Positions 41,064-50,856 of a DNA stretch of 64,000 nt are shown here, one piece after another. A model generated the notes under the pieces. That model saw only the letters and a list, made by a program, of their open reading frames with translations. It was not told the origin of the DNA and made no database searches. Source of the stretch: Emcibacteraceae bacterium (GTDB taxonomy: Bacteria; Pseudomonadota; Alphaproteobacteria; Sphingomonadales; Emcibacteraceae); the NCBI GenBank assembly GCA_041396985.1, contig JAWKXO010000004.1, positions 1 to 64,000 of the forward strand, written 5' to 3'. Positions within the stretch are counted from its first letter, which is position 1. Every line of letters starts with the position of its first letter. The position numbers and the translations under genes were made by a program.

Positions 41064-42041
41064 ATGACATATCAGGCAGACATCCAGAAAGTTGGACGTG
41101 GTCGCATATATAATGATGTTTCGGAATTTATCGGCAATACGCCGATGGTACGTCTTTCCCGCCTGATGAAGGCAGAAGGACTGGACGCGGAAATTCTGGC
41201 CAAGATCGAATTTGTAAATCCTGCCGGATCGGTGAAGGACCGTCCTGCATTTGCCATGATTGAAGATGCAATTGCAAAGGGGCTTATCGGCCCTGATACG
41301 GAAATTGTTGAAGCCACATCGGGTAATAACGGTGTTGCATGCGCCTGGGCCAGTGCCATGCGCGGTATTCCCATTACCATTTGTATGCCGGAGCATATGA
41401 GCATTGAACGACGCCGCCTGCTTAAACTTTATGGCGCCAATGTTGTCCTGACACCAAAAGAGCTGGGAACCAAAGGGGCGATTGACAAAGCGGCGGAGCT
41501 GCAGGCAGCCAACCCCAATATGATCCAGCTTGGCCAGTTTGAAAATAATGCCAATCCGGCTGCCCATATGTGTGGTACAGCCGAAGAAATCTGGACCGAT
41601 ACCGGTGGTCAGCTTGATTATTTCGTGGCCGGCATCGGCACCGGCGGTACATTTACCGGTGTGGCCAGTTGTCTTAAAAAACGCCTGCCCGACCTTAAGG
41701 CTGTTGCGGTAGAGCCTGCCTCCTGCCCAGTTCTGTCCCAAGGAAAATCAGGTGTCCATAAAATCCAGGGTCTATCTTCCGGTCATGTGCCTGATGTGCT
41801 TGGTGTTGATCTGATTGATGAAATATTCACCGTTGAAAATGAAGACGCGATTGCCATGGCACGCCGCCTTGCCCGGCTTGAGGGTACAGCGGTCGGTATT
41901 TCATCCGGTGCAGCCGCGGTTGCCTGCGTTCGCCTTGCCAAACGGCCGGAGCTTGCCGGAAAGCGGATTGTGACCATATTTGCCGATGGGGCTTCGCGCT
42001 ATTTCTCAACCGAAATATTTGCCGGGTTTGACGCCGACTAA
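41064..42041 (+). CDS. Cysteine synthase (O-acetylserine sulfhydrylase)
   Basis: PLP-dependent fold-type II enzyme of 325 residues making cysteine from O-acetylserine and sulfide. FIGNTPMVRLSRL begins the fold, NPAGSVKDRPAFAMIEDA holds the PLP lysine, VEATSGNNGVACAW the asparagine loop, GIGTGGTFTGVASCLKKRLPDLKAVAVEP the phosphate loop, and GTAVGISSGAAAVA the C-terminal serine. It lies between CysK and CysM types. The ATG at 41064 has GAAAGAAGG upstream; the longer frame from a TTG at 41001 is not supported. Its stop is next to the stop of the convergent gene at 42043. Confidence 0.9.
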   Translation: MTYQADIQKVGRGRIYNDVSEFIGNTPMVRLSRLMKAEGLDAEILAKIEFVNPAGSVKDRPAFAMIEDAIAKGLIGPDTEIVEATSGNNGVACAWASAMRGIPITICMPEHMSIERRRLLKLYGANVVLTPKELGTKGAIDKAAELQAANPNMIQLGQFENNANPAAHMCGTAEEIWTDTGGQLDYFVAGIGTGGTFTGVASCLKKRLPDLKAVAVEPASCPVLSQGKSGVHKIQGLSSGHVPDVLGVDLIDEIFTVENEDAIAMARRLARLEGTAVGISSGAAAVACVRLAKRPELAGKRIVTIFADGASRYFSTEIFAGFDAD

Positions 42042-42042
42042 A

Positions 42043-42828
42043 TTATTGGCGGGATTTTTTGATCACCTCGATTAAATTTTCCGCCATTTCGGTTTCACGT
42101 TCGATCATATTTAAGCAAAAGCCTGCATAATTTTTCTCGGCCCGAAGCAGGCCGAGGAAATTTTCATTGTTGGCTTTGGCTATAAAATCGCCAATGGCCA
42201 GTTCCGAATTTAATGTCGGCATGACAAAATCGGTAATGTCTTTTTTCTGCCCGTCAGCAAATATTGTGCGCTCCCCCTGCCCGATCATCTGATAAGCACG
42301 GGCAGCAAAACCGGGAATGCGGGCATTGACCTCGGCATTTATGGCCAAATTCTTCGCTAAATAATCCTGAATTTCCTGACCCAGCGGGGCATTCATTGTC
42401 ATCAATGGACTACCGTCAAGCGCAGATTTAATCACATAGCTGGAACGGGGAAGTGGAAATTGCCAGCCATACTGAACAGAATTTTCAAGTCCCTGATAAA
42501 AATCAACCTCTTCCTCAAGCCCATCGGCGGAAATATAGGTGAATGTCATATTTTTATTTCCGCTTACTATCATTTCTTCAAGCTGATCAAGGGATGCTAT
42601 TTTATTGACCACCGTCTGCTTCATCTGCTTTAACTGGTCAATATCCGCGATTATCATACGCTCATAATTTGAAAGGGTCAGTTTCTGTCCTGCCTCGCCC
42701 CCTTTACCGACAGTCCAGTCATAAATTTTAAGCCCGATAAAAACTCCAAGCACAATAACAACAAACTCGAGAAAGACCCTGAACCAGTTCTGTTCCTTAA
42801 ATGCGCCTGATAGCCTGCTGATAATCAT
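42043..42828 (-). CDS. Single-span membrane protein with periplasmic domain, DUF6090-like
   Basis: A 261-residue protein. The N-terminus FKEQNWFRVFLEFVVIVLGVFIGLKIYDWTV is a membrane segment with the pattern seen in DUF6090-type proteins (FLEF-V-VLGV-IGL--). The rest is alpha-helical with many Glu and Lys and probably periplasmic: NYERMIIADIDQLKQMKQTVV, MNAPLGQEIQDYLAKN. No enzymatic motif is visible. It is convergent with the cysteine synthase gene. The family link is tentative. Confidence 0.6.
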   Translation of the reverse strand: MIISRLSGAFKEQNWFRVFLEFVVIVLGVFIGLKIYDWTVGKGGEAGQKLTLSNYERMIIADIDQLKQMKQTVVNKIASLDQLEEMIVSGNKNMTFTYISADGLEEEVDFYQGLENSVQYGWQFPLPRSSYVIKSALDGSPLMTMNAPLGQEIQDYLAKNLAINAEVNARIPGFAARAYQMIGQGERTIFADGQKKDITDFVMPTLNSELAIGDFIAKANNENFLGLLRAEKNYAGFCLNMIERETEMAENLIEVIKKSRQ

Positions 42829-42956
42829 TTAGCCATGTCCTTTTTATCATTTACCCTAATCTGAAAGTAACCAGATTGCACTGCTTGTGATTTTCAAAAT
42901 ATACTGATACCTTTATAATAATAAATATAACAAAGGGAAATTATTGGGGATTAGGC

Positions 42957-45620
42957 ATGATATCATTGCTAGCTATAATTGTCATTTTTGCAGCGATTTA
43001 TTATTTAATCAAATTGAATGGCGAAAATAAGGAATTCAGAAGACAGTTAATGTGGCTTACTGACAGGGTGAACGCTCTGGAAAAAGACCTGTCTACAGAA
43101 AATGTTAGTGAAGAGACCAAATCCGAAACAGCAAAAAGTGAACCTTTAAAAACAGAAGAACAGGTTTTTAGGGAAACTATTGAAGAACCTGTTTATGAGC
43201 AACCTATTTCACAAACAGAAAATATTACCGAAGAAACTATCCAGCCCAAAACATTTATAAACATTGAAAAAGATTTGTCATCCCGCTGGATGATCTGGTT
43301 GGGTGGGGTTGCCTTCGCCATAGGCGGAGCATTTCTAGTTAAATACTCCATTGATGCAGGATTACTCAGCCCGGCCATAAGAGTGACGCTAGGTACAATT
43401 ATTGGTCTGACAATGGCCGTTACCGGTGAAGGCATCAGGCAGCGCAGGGTTAAAATCGGCTTTTTGAGTGAATTTCCTGATTATGTACCCTCAGCAATCT
43501 CGGCAGCCGGTCTTTTTACTGCCTTTGCCGCCATTTATGCTTCATACGCAGTATATGCCTTAATTCCACCACTTATTGCATTTGCCGCGCTTGCCGCGCT
43601 CTGTTTCTTTTCAACCGGGCTTGCATATTTTCATGGGCGGTTTTTTGCCTATCTCGGTATTATTGGTGGATTGGTTGTCCCGGCTATGGTGGCGTCAAAT
43701 TCGCCGAGTGCCTGGACATTATTTCCTTATCTGCTCGTCGTGATTGCATCTTGCTTGTGGATTAGCCGAAAAAAAGCATGGGCAGATACTGTCGGCGTTT
43801 CTTTAGTCTTCTCTATGATCTGGGCGATACTGTGGATATTTAGCAACTGGAAAATGGGGGACATCATCCCTGTTGGTATATTCCTGTTAATTCTCGCCAC
43901 GTTAAATATGCTTCTTTTAAGTGGGGCCAGTCCTGCCAGATCGTCGGACATGACCTTAAATGGTCTGATCCCCAGTCACCCCGTTACAATTATGTCAGAT
44001 GCCGTTACACTGATTTCCATAATTTTACTGATTTCCATTGTAAGGCTAGAGCATTATAGTACGGCGGGTATGATTTTAATTTCTCTGGGCTTAATCGGTC
44101 AGGCTTTCGCCGTGCATAAATCACCAGAAAATGATATGGGCGGCGTAATCAGCATTTTCGGTATTTTATTTCTTCTCGGCAGTTGGCATATTCCGGATAT
44201 TTTTGAAATTCGAAACCTTTTATCGGATGCACAGTCGAGACAATTTATCTGGTCGCCGATAACACCACCCGGCTTTCAGACATTTACAACGGCCTGTGTG
44301 ACCTTTGGCGGCATTACCAGCCTGGCAATCTTTTTTAGGCTGCCGTGGCTTAAAAGACAGGCACTTTGGGCTTCAATTGGTAACTTGCTGCCATTAGCTA
44401 TCCTTATCATTTCATATTGGCGCGTTAAAAATCTTGATACAAGTTTGATTTTCGCGAGTATCGCCGCATTAATTGCCTTATTCCTGACATATGGCACAAA
44501 ATATATCAGTGATAAATCCAGCGGCAATGCCAGCGCACCGATCGCTGCATATGCTGCGGGGGCAACAACGGCCATTGCGCTGGCTTTAAGTATGGTACTC
44601 AGAGAAGCATGGCTAAGTTTTGCGCTGGCTCTTGAGCTTGTCGCCCTTGGTTATATTTGGCAGAAAACGTCTGTTGACGGTTTAAGAAAACTGGCTCTAT
44701 TACTGGCGGTAATTGTACTGGTAAGACTTTTCTTAAATGCTTCAGTATTCGATTATTCACCCGGGTCTCTTCCCATTATTAACTGGTTATTTTACGGATA
44801 TGGCCTGACTTCCGCTCTCTTTTATGTTGCATCCAAAATATTTTACGTTCCCGAAAAGGAAGATCGTTTAATGACAGTTTTAAATGCAGGATGGATCATC
44901 ATTCTTGTTGCATTTATAACATTGGAAATCAGAGTTCTGTTCAGTAAAGGGGGAGGACTTTTATCAGACCCAAGCAATCTTGAAATCGCCCTTCAGACAA
45001 TAAACTGGTCAATTGCAACTACTATTCTTATGTGGCGGGAAATAAAGGACCGGGACGAACTCATTGGAATATTAAGACGGTTTATGACCCTCTTATCATT
45101 TCTTGGGCTTATAATCGGGGGTGGACTAGCCAATAATTCATTTGCGAATAGAAGTAACATTGGGCCCCTTATAATTTTCAACTTACAATTTCTTCAATTT
45201 TTTATACCGGCCCTGCTCTATGCTTCTAAAGCTTATCTGGCACAACTCGCTGAAAAACCCCGCAGTTTTAAAATATATTCAGGAGCCGCTTTTCTTACTT
45301 TTTGGTTCTGGATTTCAGCAGAAGTACATCATGCCTATCATCCGTACGGCGGTATATATTCAGCCAGTAACTGGGAAGGATATACATTTTCACTGGTATG
45401 GCTGCTTTATGCAATCGCCCTCATTATTCTTGGATTATACAAAAGGATAGAAAAAATAAGAATGGCTGGCCTGGGCGTATTATCCATTGTCGTTCTAAAA
45501 GTATTTATTTCCGACATGAGTGGGCTTGAAGGACTTGCCCGGGCATTATCATTCATGGGACTTGGTGCTGCATTGATAGGTATTGGCTATCTTTATCAAA
45601 AAATGAAGACAATCGACTAA
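42957..45620 (+). CDS. DUF2339 large membrane protein
   Basis: An 887-residue protein: one N-terminal membrane segment, a short coiled coil and an acidic linker (about 25-95, rich in Glu and Thr), then some 20-25 membrane segments. RWMIWLGGVAFAIGGAFLVKYSIDAGLLSPAIRVTLG is the diagnostic DUF2339 block. It ends SFMGLGAALIGIGYLYQKMK. Family members are widespread in proteobacteria and have no proven function; an envelope or EPS-related role has been suggested only by structure. It stands alone with RidA-like downstream. Confidence 0.82.
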   Translation: MISLLAIIVIFAAIYYLIKLNGENKEFRRQLMWLTDRVNALEKDLSTENVSEETKSETAKSEPLKTEEQVFRETIEEPVYEQPISQTENITEETIQPKTFINIEKDLSSRWMIWLGGVAFAIGGAFLVKYSIDAGLLSPAIRVTLGTIIGLTMAVTGEGIRQRRVKIGFLSEFPDYVPSAISAAGLFTAFAAIYASYAVYALIPPLIAFAALAALCFFSTGLAYFHGRFFAYLGIIGGLVVPAMVASNSPSAWTLFPYLLVVIASCLWISRKKAWADTVGVSLVFSMIWAILWIFSNWKMGDIIPVGIFLLILATLNMLLLSGASPARSSDMTLNGLIPSHPVTIMSDAVTLISIILLISIVRLEHYSTAGMILISLGLIGQAFAVHKSPENDMGGVISIFGILFLLGSWHIPDIFEIRNLLSDAQSRQFIWSPITPPGFQTFTTACVTFGGITSLAIFFRLPWLKRQALWASIGNLLPLAILIISYWRVKNLDTSLIFASIAALIALFLTYGTKYISDKSSGNASAPIAAYAAGATTAIALALSMVLREAWLSFALALELVALGYIWQKTSVDGLRKLALLLAVIVLVRLFLNASVFDYSPGSLPIINWLFYGYGLTSALFYVASKIFYVPEKEDRLMTVLNAGWIIILVAFITLEIRVLFSKGGGLLSDPSNLEIALQTINWSIATTILMWREIKDRDELIGILRRFMTLLSFLGLIIGGGLANNSFANRSNIGPLIIFNLQFLQFFIPALLYASKAYLAQLAEKPRSFKIYSGAAFLTFWFWISAEVHHAYHPYGGIYSASNWEGYTFSLVWLLYAIALIILGLYKRIEKIRMAGLGVLSIVVLKVFISDMSGLEGLARALSFMGLGAALIGIGYLYQKMKTID

Positions 45621-45665
45621 GAGTGAAATATAAAACACAAAAAAAACAGCTACAGGAAAATAAAA

Positions 45666-46010
45666 ATGGAAATCAAACGTTACAATAAAAACCACAGAAT
45701 GAGCCAGATTGTCACCCATGAAAATTTAATTTATCTGGCCGGACAGGTCGGCTATGGCGATACGGTGACGGACCAGACCAAAAGTGTTCTGGCCAGTATT
45801 GATGAACTTCTGGCTGAAGTGGACAGTGATGTATCACGCATACTCTCCGCCACTATATGGCTGGCCAGCATGGATTATTATGACGAATTCAATGCCGTCT
45901 GGGACAAATGGATTGATCCGGAAAATCCGCCGGCCCGCGCCTGCGGCGAAACGCGTCTGGCCACTGATGATTTTCTGGTTGAAGTCATCATTGTTGCTGC
46001 AAAAAAATAA
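45666..46010 (+). CDS. RidA family protein (enamine/imine deaminase-like)
   Basis: A 114-residue protein of the YjgF/YER057c/UK114 family: LIYLAGQVGYGDTVTDQTKSVLASIDELLAEVDSDVSRILSATIWLASMDYYDEFNAVWDKWI and the final arginine in ARACGETRLATDDFLVEVIIVA. RidA hydrolyses reactive 2-aminoacrylate and similar imines. AGGAAAA precedes the ATG. The next gene starts 12 bases after its stop. Confidence 0.88.
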   Translation: MEIKRYNKNHRMSQIVTHENLIYLAGQVGYGDTVTDQTKSVLASIDELLAEVDSDVSRILSATIWLASMDYYDEFNAVWDKWIDPENPPARACGETRLATDDFLVEVIIVAAKK

Positions 46011-46022
46011 TGCGGAATTTTA

Positions 46023-46415
46023 ATGACTGATTTTATTGATGATGCCATTAACGCGGCGGACGTCACCATGACGGTAAGCGATCTTGGTGACAACCGCTAT
46101 AAATGTGAAATGGTCAGCAAACACGGACAAATGAGCCGCACCATCACCATGGCTGAAGGCTACGGCGCGCCGCAGCTTGGCAATCTGATTTATTATTATG
46201 CCACTGAAATTCAGCTTTATGAGGACTGCGAGGATATCCTTGAATGGTCGGACGACATGGGTCTTAACCCCGGCGATCATGAGACCCGCAAACGGTATGA
46301 TCAGATTGCCACCGATCATAAGGATTTAAGGCTTTTATTCGGGGAGCTGACCTTTCAGATGCTGATGAGTGCCCTTGCCATCAGTCAGGCCGTTGCCGCC
46401 GCCGAACCGGGCTGA
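46023..46415 (+). CDS. Conserved hypothetical protein, unknown
   Basis: A 130-residue acidic cytoplasmic protein that I do not recognise; no signal peptide and no membrane segment. Its features are VTMTVSDLGDNRYKCEMVSKHGQMSRTITMAEGYGAPQLGNLIYYYATEIQLYEDCEDILEW and a C-terminal helix LLFGELTFQMLMSALAISQAVAAAEPG. It follows the RidA-like gene by 12 bases and precedes the dehydrogenase by 45, so it may be in one operon. Confidence 0.68.
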   Translation: MTDFIDDAINAADVTMTVSDLGDNRYKCEMVSKHGQMSRTITMAEGYGAPQLGNLIYYYATEIQLYEDCEDILEWSDDMGLNPGDHETRKRYDQIATDHKDLRLLFGELTFQMLMSALAISQAVAAAEPG

Positions 46416-46460
46416 CATCATACACTTTTAACGAAAGATAATTTTGGGATAACAGACACT

Positions 46461-47384
46461 ATGGCCATCTTAATCATTTTAAATCAGGCGGACCCGCATC
46501 TGCTGGAAAAAAACCTGAAATCCCATCCTGACTGCCCGGAGGTGCGCATTTATCCGGATGTGGGAAATCCGGGGGATATTGACTGCGTGATTGTCTGGAA
46601 ACACCCGGCTGGTGTTCTGAACAATTATCCGAACCTGAAAATGATCGCATCCTACGGCGCGGGGGTTGAAAATATACTAAGTGATCCGTCCCTGCCCGTC
46701 GGGGTGCCGATCACCCGCTTTGTTGATGATACACTGTCGGATCAGATGGCGGAATTCGTATTTGGTGCCATTCTTAATCATCGCCTGCACCTGACAAGAT
46801 ACCGTGAATTCCAGGCCGCATCCAAGTGGCATTGCCTCGATTTCATAAAGGGGCGGAATGTCACCATTCTCGGCCTTGGTGAACTGGGGTCCACCACCGC
46901 GAAACTTTTAAATAAGAATGGCTATGCGGTCAGCGGCTGGAGCCGCTCGGAAAAAAATATTGATGGTGTCAAAAGCTATTTTGGGGAAGATCAGCTTAAA
47001 AAATCCGTTGCCGATGCGGATTATGTCGTCTGTCTTTTACCATTGACCCCGTCCACAAAACATATACTGAATAGTGATTTGTTCGGCGCCATGAAAAAAG
47101 GCAGCTATCTGATTAATGTCGGTCGCGGCGATCATCTGGCCGAAAATGACCTGCTTGACGCGCTTCATCATGAAAAGCTTTCCGGTGCACTGCTTGATGT
47201 ATTTTCGACCGAACCATTGCCGCAGGATCATCCGTTCTGGAAGCACCCGAAAATCCATATCACACCGCATATTTCCAGCCCGACGGATAAGGCTCAGGTC
47301 GCCCGTCAGATCCTTGACAATTATGCGCGGCTGATAAGCGGTAAACCACTTCTCAATCAGGTTGATCCGAATAGGGCCTATTAA
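46461..47384 (+). CDS. Glyoxylate/hydroxypyruvate reductase A-like D-2-hydroxyacid dehydrogenase
   Basis: NAD(P)-dependent enzyme of 307 residues. VTILGLGELGSTTAKLLNKNGYAVSGWSRS is the Rossmann motif; INVGRGDHLAENDLL holds the substrate-binding arginine; FSTEPLPQDHPFWKHPKIHITPHISSPTD holds the catalytic Glu and His. It reduces 2-oxoacids such as glyoxylate or hydroxypyruvate; the N-terminal domain is GhrA-like. It precedes efp by 94 bases. Confidence 0.85.
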   Translation: MAILIILNQADPHLLEKNLKSHPDCPEVRIYPDVGNPGDIDCVIVWKHPAGVLNNYPNLKMIASYGAGVENILSDPSLPVGVPITRFVDDTLSDQMAEFVFGAILNHRLHLTRYREFQAASKWHCLDFIKGRNVTILGLGELGSTTAKLLNKNGYAVSGWSRSEKNIDGVKSYFGEDQLKKSVADADYVVCLLPLTPSTKHILNSDLFGAMKKGSYLINVGRGDHLAENDLLDALHHEKLSGALLDVFSTEPLPQDHPFWKHPKIHITPHISSPTDKAQVARQILDNYARLISGKPLLNQVDPNRAY

Positions 47385-47478
47385 ATAAATAAATCAGGTG
47401 TGATAAACATTGCATCAAATGCCGCTTGGTGCTAATTTCCGCGCAAATTATTAAATAGCTCTTTAAAACAGGTGAAAC

Positions 47479-48042
47479 ATGAAGATACCCGGCAATACGA
47501 TCCGACCCGGTAATGTTATTGAACATCAGGACAGCCTTTGGGTTGCCGTAAAAATAGCCCATACCCAACCCGGAAAAGGCGGTGCCTATCTCCAGGTGGA
47601 ACTTAAAAACCTGCTTGACGGTCGCAAGCTGAATGAGCGTTTCCGTTCCTCTGAAAAGGTCGAAAAAGTCCGTCTTGAACAGAAAAATTATTCATTCCTT
47701 TTTGCCAACGAGGACGCCTATACCTTCATGGACGGTGAAACATACGAACAGATTGAAATTTCCGGCGATTTTCTAGGTGAAAAAGCCCAGTATCTTCAGG
47801 ACGGAATGGAAGTGGTTGTTGAATTTTATGAAACAACCCCGATCGGTGTTGAACTGCCGCCAACTGTTGAACTGACCGTCGTTGAAACGGAGCCGGTTGT
47901 GAAGGGCCAGACCCAGAAATCATCAAATAAACCCGCCCTCATGGATAATGGCATGCGGGTGATGGTCCCGACATTCATCAGTCAGGATGACCGTATCAAA
48001 GTAAACACTGAAGATGGTACCTACTACGAAAGAGTAAAATAA
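47479..48042 (+). CDS. efp: Translation elongation factor P
   Basis: A 187-residue three-domain ribosome-binding factor that relieves stalling at polyproline. The domain-I loop is HTQPGKGGAYLQV, with the lysine at about 33 that is modified in many species. DLLDGRK-type text (KNLLDGRKLNERFRSSEKVEKV), AYTFMDGETYEQIEI and the C-terminal block ending IKVNTEDGTYYERVK are diagnostic. Its TAA overlaps the ATG of suhB (TAATG), so the two are coupled. Confidence 0.95.
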   Translation: MKIPGNTIRPGNVIEHQDSLWVAVKIAHTQPGKGGAYLQVELKNLLDGRKLNERFRSSEKVEKVRLEQKNYSFLFANEDAYTFMDGETYEQIEISGDFLGEKAQYLQDGMEVVVEFYETTPIGVELPPTVELTVVETEPVVKGQTQKSSNKPALMDNGMRVMVPTFISQDDRIKVNTEDGTYYERVK

Positions 48043-48863
48043 TGGCCTTACAATCCGCCCTCATTAACGTGATGGAAAAAGCCGTCAAAAAAGCAGGCAT
48101 CCGACTGGCCCGCGATTTTGGTGAAGTTGAACATTTGCAGGTATCAAAAAAAGGGCCTGCCGATTTCGTCTCAAAGGCGGATTTAAAAGCCGAAAAAACC
48201 CTTGTCGAGGAGCTAAAGACTGCCCGTCCCCAATTTGGCTTCATTCTTGAGGAAGGCGATGATATCCCGCCACAGGATGGAAATAACAGTGTCTGGATCA
48301 TTGATCCGCTCGACGGAACAACAAATTTCCTCCATGGCATTCCCCATTTTGCTATTTCCGTTGCCCTTGAACAGGGTGGTGAAATTACGGCGGGCGTGGT
48401 TTATAATCCGGTTACGGATGATATGTACTGGGCCGAAAAAGGGCGTGGCGCATACCTTAATAACCGTCGTCTCCAGGTATCCGGCCGCAAAAATCTGACC
48501 GAATGCCTGCTGGCAACCGGTATTCCGTTTCATGCAAGCCCCCATCAGGATACGTTTATCACCAACCTTGAACATATTATGGGTGAAGTGGCCGGTGTGC
48601 GCCGCTTTGGCGCTGCTTCACTTGACCTTGCGTGGGTTGCGGCAGGCCGTTATGACGGCTTCTGGGAAGAAGGACTGTCCCCCTGGGATATAGCTGCCGG
48701 AATGCTGCTTGTCCGTGAGGCACGCGGCATGGTCAGTGAATTTGACGGTCGCAGCAAAATGATGCAGACAGGCCAGATTCTGGCAACGAATGGGACTATA
48801 CATGGCAGCGTAACAAGGTTATTATCAAATGCACGCAAAGCCCATAAGGAAAAAATGAAATAA
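48042..48863 (+). CDS. suhB: Inositol monophosphatase family protein (SuhB-like)
   Basis: A 273-residue Mg-dependent phosphatase. DFVSKADLKAEKTLVEEL and LEEGDD bring metal ligands; WIIDPLDGTTNFLHGIPHFAISVAL is the core IMPase motif; ASLDLAWVAAGRYDGFWEEGLSPWDIAAGMLLVREA is the second. It dephosphorylates inositol-1-phosphate; SuhB also aids rRNA transcription in E. coli. The stop of efp and its own start share bases, as do its stop and the next start (TAATG at 48863). Confidence 0.92.
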   Translation: MALQSALINVMEKAVKKAGIRLARDFGEVEHLQVSKKGPADFVSKADLKAEKTLVEELKTARPQFGFILEEGDDIPPQDGNNSVWIIDPLDGTTNFLHGIPHFAISVALEQGGEITAGVVYNPVTDDMYWAEKGRGAYLNNRRLQVSGRKNLTECLLATGIPFHASPHQDTFITNLEHIMGEVAGVRRFGAASLDLAWVAAGRYDGFWEEGLSPWDIAAGMLLVREARGMVSEFDGRSKMMQTGQILATNGTIHGSVTRLLSNARKAHKEKMK

Positions 48864-49348
48864 TGAGTCCATTGCCTCTTTCAAATTTAGCGATCACCTC
48901 GGCGTTATGGCTAAGCTTGTTACCGGTTATGACTCATGCCAATGAAATTAACGGCCTTGCCGAACATGCCCCAAGTGAGCAGGCAAAAATATTCCTGAAT
49001 GCAGGCAACCTGACAACGGTTGAGCCGCTTTTTATCAGTTTTCATCCGCAGCAGATTAAGCTCGAGGAAGAAAATTTGAAATCATTAAAAAAATGGATTG
49101 CCGAGGTTAAAAAAGCCGAAGTGCCCATCCATATTTACAGCTATGCCAGCCCGCCGACAGCTCGCATGGATATGACGGATAAATCAGCCCTTCACATGGC
49201 GATCAGAAAAGCATTCAACCGGGCGCTTGATGCCCGCAATGCTATTGAAAATGAAGGTATCCCCGAGCGACTCATCGCCCTTCATGCGATTGGTCCGGCG
49301 GATGTGAGCCCATCTGATATGCTCAGAATCACCATAAGAAGCAACTGA
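48863..49348 (+). CDS. Exported OmpA-like domain protein
   Basis: A 161-residue protein with a signal peptide (SALWLSLLPVMTHA) and a weakly conserved OmpA-like fold: LFISFHPQQIKLEEENLKSLKKWIAEVKKAEVPIHIYSYASPP, ALHMAIRKAFNRALDARNAIENEGIPERLIALHAIGPADVSPSDMLRITIR. The usual peptidoglycan-binding motif (NxxLSxxRAxxV) is only partly kept (FNRALDARNAI), so peptidoglycan binding is uncertain. It overlaps suhB by one base. Confidence 0.72.
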   Translation: MSPLPLSNLAITSALWLSLLPVMTHANEINGLAEHAPSEQAKIFLNAGNLTTVEPLFISFHPQQIKLEEENLKSLKKWIAEVKKAEVPIHIYSYASPPTARMDMTDKSALHMAIRKAFNRALDARNAIENEGIPERLIALHAIGPADVSPSDMLRITIRSN

Positions 49349-49521
49349 TTTCACAAATAAAACCCTTTTCCGCCATAATATTGCCAACTAATTCTTAGAC
49401 TCTTGCGTCCAGCCCTGATAATATTGAATAAGTTCGCGTATATCAGGGAAAAATATATAAATAATAAGGGGCTATGCATTTTACTTAGAGATGCGCATTA
49501 AGCCAGGGAGCTTGGATATAA

Positions 49522-50856
49522 ATGATCAATCTGCAAAAATATTTAAACAGAACCATATTTTTTCTCATTGGTGTGATTGCCATTGGGGCCTATCTGTTTC
49601 CGACATTACAGAATTCATTTACTGCCAATATCGGCTTAAACGGCGTCATTCTGCTAGTTCTTATGATCGGTATAATCTTTTCCATGCGTCAGACCTATAT
49701 GCTGATCCCTGCTGTCGACTGGCTCGAAAATTTCAAAAAAAATGAAAGCAGCGGCGGCAAAAACGAAGCCCCCGAGCTACTTGGTGCCATGGCCACCATG
49801 ATGGAAGAGCAGAAAACCCGCAAAATGGCCCTTTCCACCATGTCAATGCGCACTTTGCTTGACGGTATTGCCGCCCGTATGGACGAAGGACGCGAAATCA
49901 CTCGCTATAATATTGCCCTGCTGATCTTCCTTGGTCTTTTGGGGACATTCTGGGGGCTTTTGACCACAATCGGCTCCATCGGGGATACCATTGACAGCCT
50001 TCGCGTAGGCAGTGGCGATGTCGGCCTGATGTTTGAAGATTTGAAAGCGGGTCTTGCCGCGCCACTTGGCGGCATGGGGACGGCGTTCAGCTCATCGCTG
50101 TTCGGTCTGGCCGGTTCCGTCATTCTCGGCTTCATTGACCTTCAGACAGGACAGGCACAGGGCCGCTTTTTCAATCATCTTGAAGACTGGCTTTCCGGGA
50201 TCACCAAACTTTCCAGCGCCGGATCAAACATTGCTCTTGAAACCGGGGATGCTTCTGTCCCCGCTTATGTCAGCGCCCTACTTGAAGGATCAGCAGACAG
50301 CCTTGATAACCTGCATAAAGTCATTGCCAAGTCAGAAGAAAACCGGTCACAGGTCAATCAGGCCATTACCAATCTGTCCGTACAGCTTTCAAGTCTGGTT
50401 GATCATCAGACAGAAATGCGCTCAGTGATGAAACAGATGGTGACCGCCCTGACCGCGGGAAAATCCGGCAGTTCCGATGTCAGCGAAAAACATTTGCGCA
50501 ATATTGATGTTCAGCTAAAAGCCCTGACCGATGAAACCATCAAATCGCAGGATAAATTTGCCTCAAGCCTGCAATCGGAAATTAGACTGCTTGCGCGGAC
50601 ACTCGGCGCCATGGTTGATGGCAAGGCCATCCCGACACCTCCTCCTGCGGCCCCGGCAAAGCCGTCAACAACGACAACATCCTCAGCGCAAACATCCGCA
50701 TCACCGGTAAAAACGGCAGCTGCGCCGGTAAAAGCCGCCGCACCGGAAACTCCGGAAAAGCGCAAGCTGATCATTGAGGAAGGTAATTACACCATGCCGG
50801 AAGTAAACCCGAAAACCGACAAGAAACCTGCGCTTACTGCGAAAAGGGATGATTAA
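49522..50856 (+). CDS. MotA/TolQ/ExbB-type proton channel protein
   Basis: A 444-residue inner-membrane protein with two N-terminal membrane segments (IFFLIGVIAIGAYLFPTL; GVILLVLMIGIIFSM) and the MotA/ExbB core further on: YNIALLIFLGLLGTFWGLLTTIGSIGDTIDSL and LAAPLGGMGTAFSSSLFGLAGSVILGFIDLQTG. The C-terminal 100 residues are Ala-Pro-rich (PPPAAPAKP, SASPVKTAAAPVKAAAP) and probably disordered. Its stop overlaps the OmpA/MotB-type gene (TAATG). The pair resembles the MotA/OmpA-type envelope pair found in many alphaproteobacteria; no flagellar genes lie nearby, so it need not be flagellar. Confidence 0.85.
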   Translation: MINLQKYLNRTIFFLIGVIAIGAYLFPTLQNSFTANIGLNGVILLVLMIGIIFSMRQTYMLIPAVDWLENFKKNESSGGKNEAPELLGAMATMMEEQKTRKMALSTMSMRTLLDGIAARMDEGREITRYNIALLIFLGLLGTFWGLLTTIGSIGDTIDSLRVGSGDVGLMFEDLKAGLAAPLGGMGTAFSSSLFGLAGSVILGFIDLQTGQAQGRFFNHLEDWLSGITKLSSAGSNIALETGDASVPAYVSALLEGSADSLDNLHKVIAKSEENRSQVNQAITNLSVQLSSLVDHQTEMRSVMKQMVTALTAGKSGSSDVSEKHLRNIDVQLKALTDETIKSQDKFASSLQSEIRLLARTLGAMVDGKAIPTPPPAAPAKPSTTTTSSAQTSASPVKTAAAPVKAAAPETPEKRKLIIEEGNYTMPEVNPKTDKKPALTAKRDD

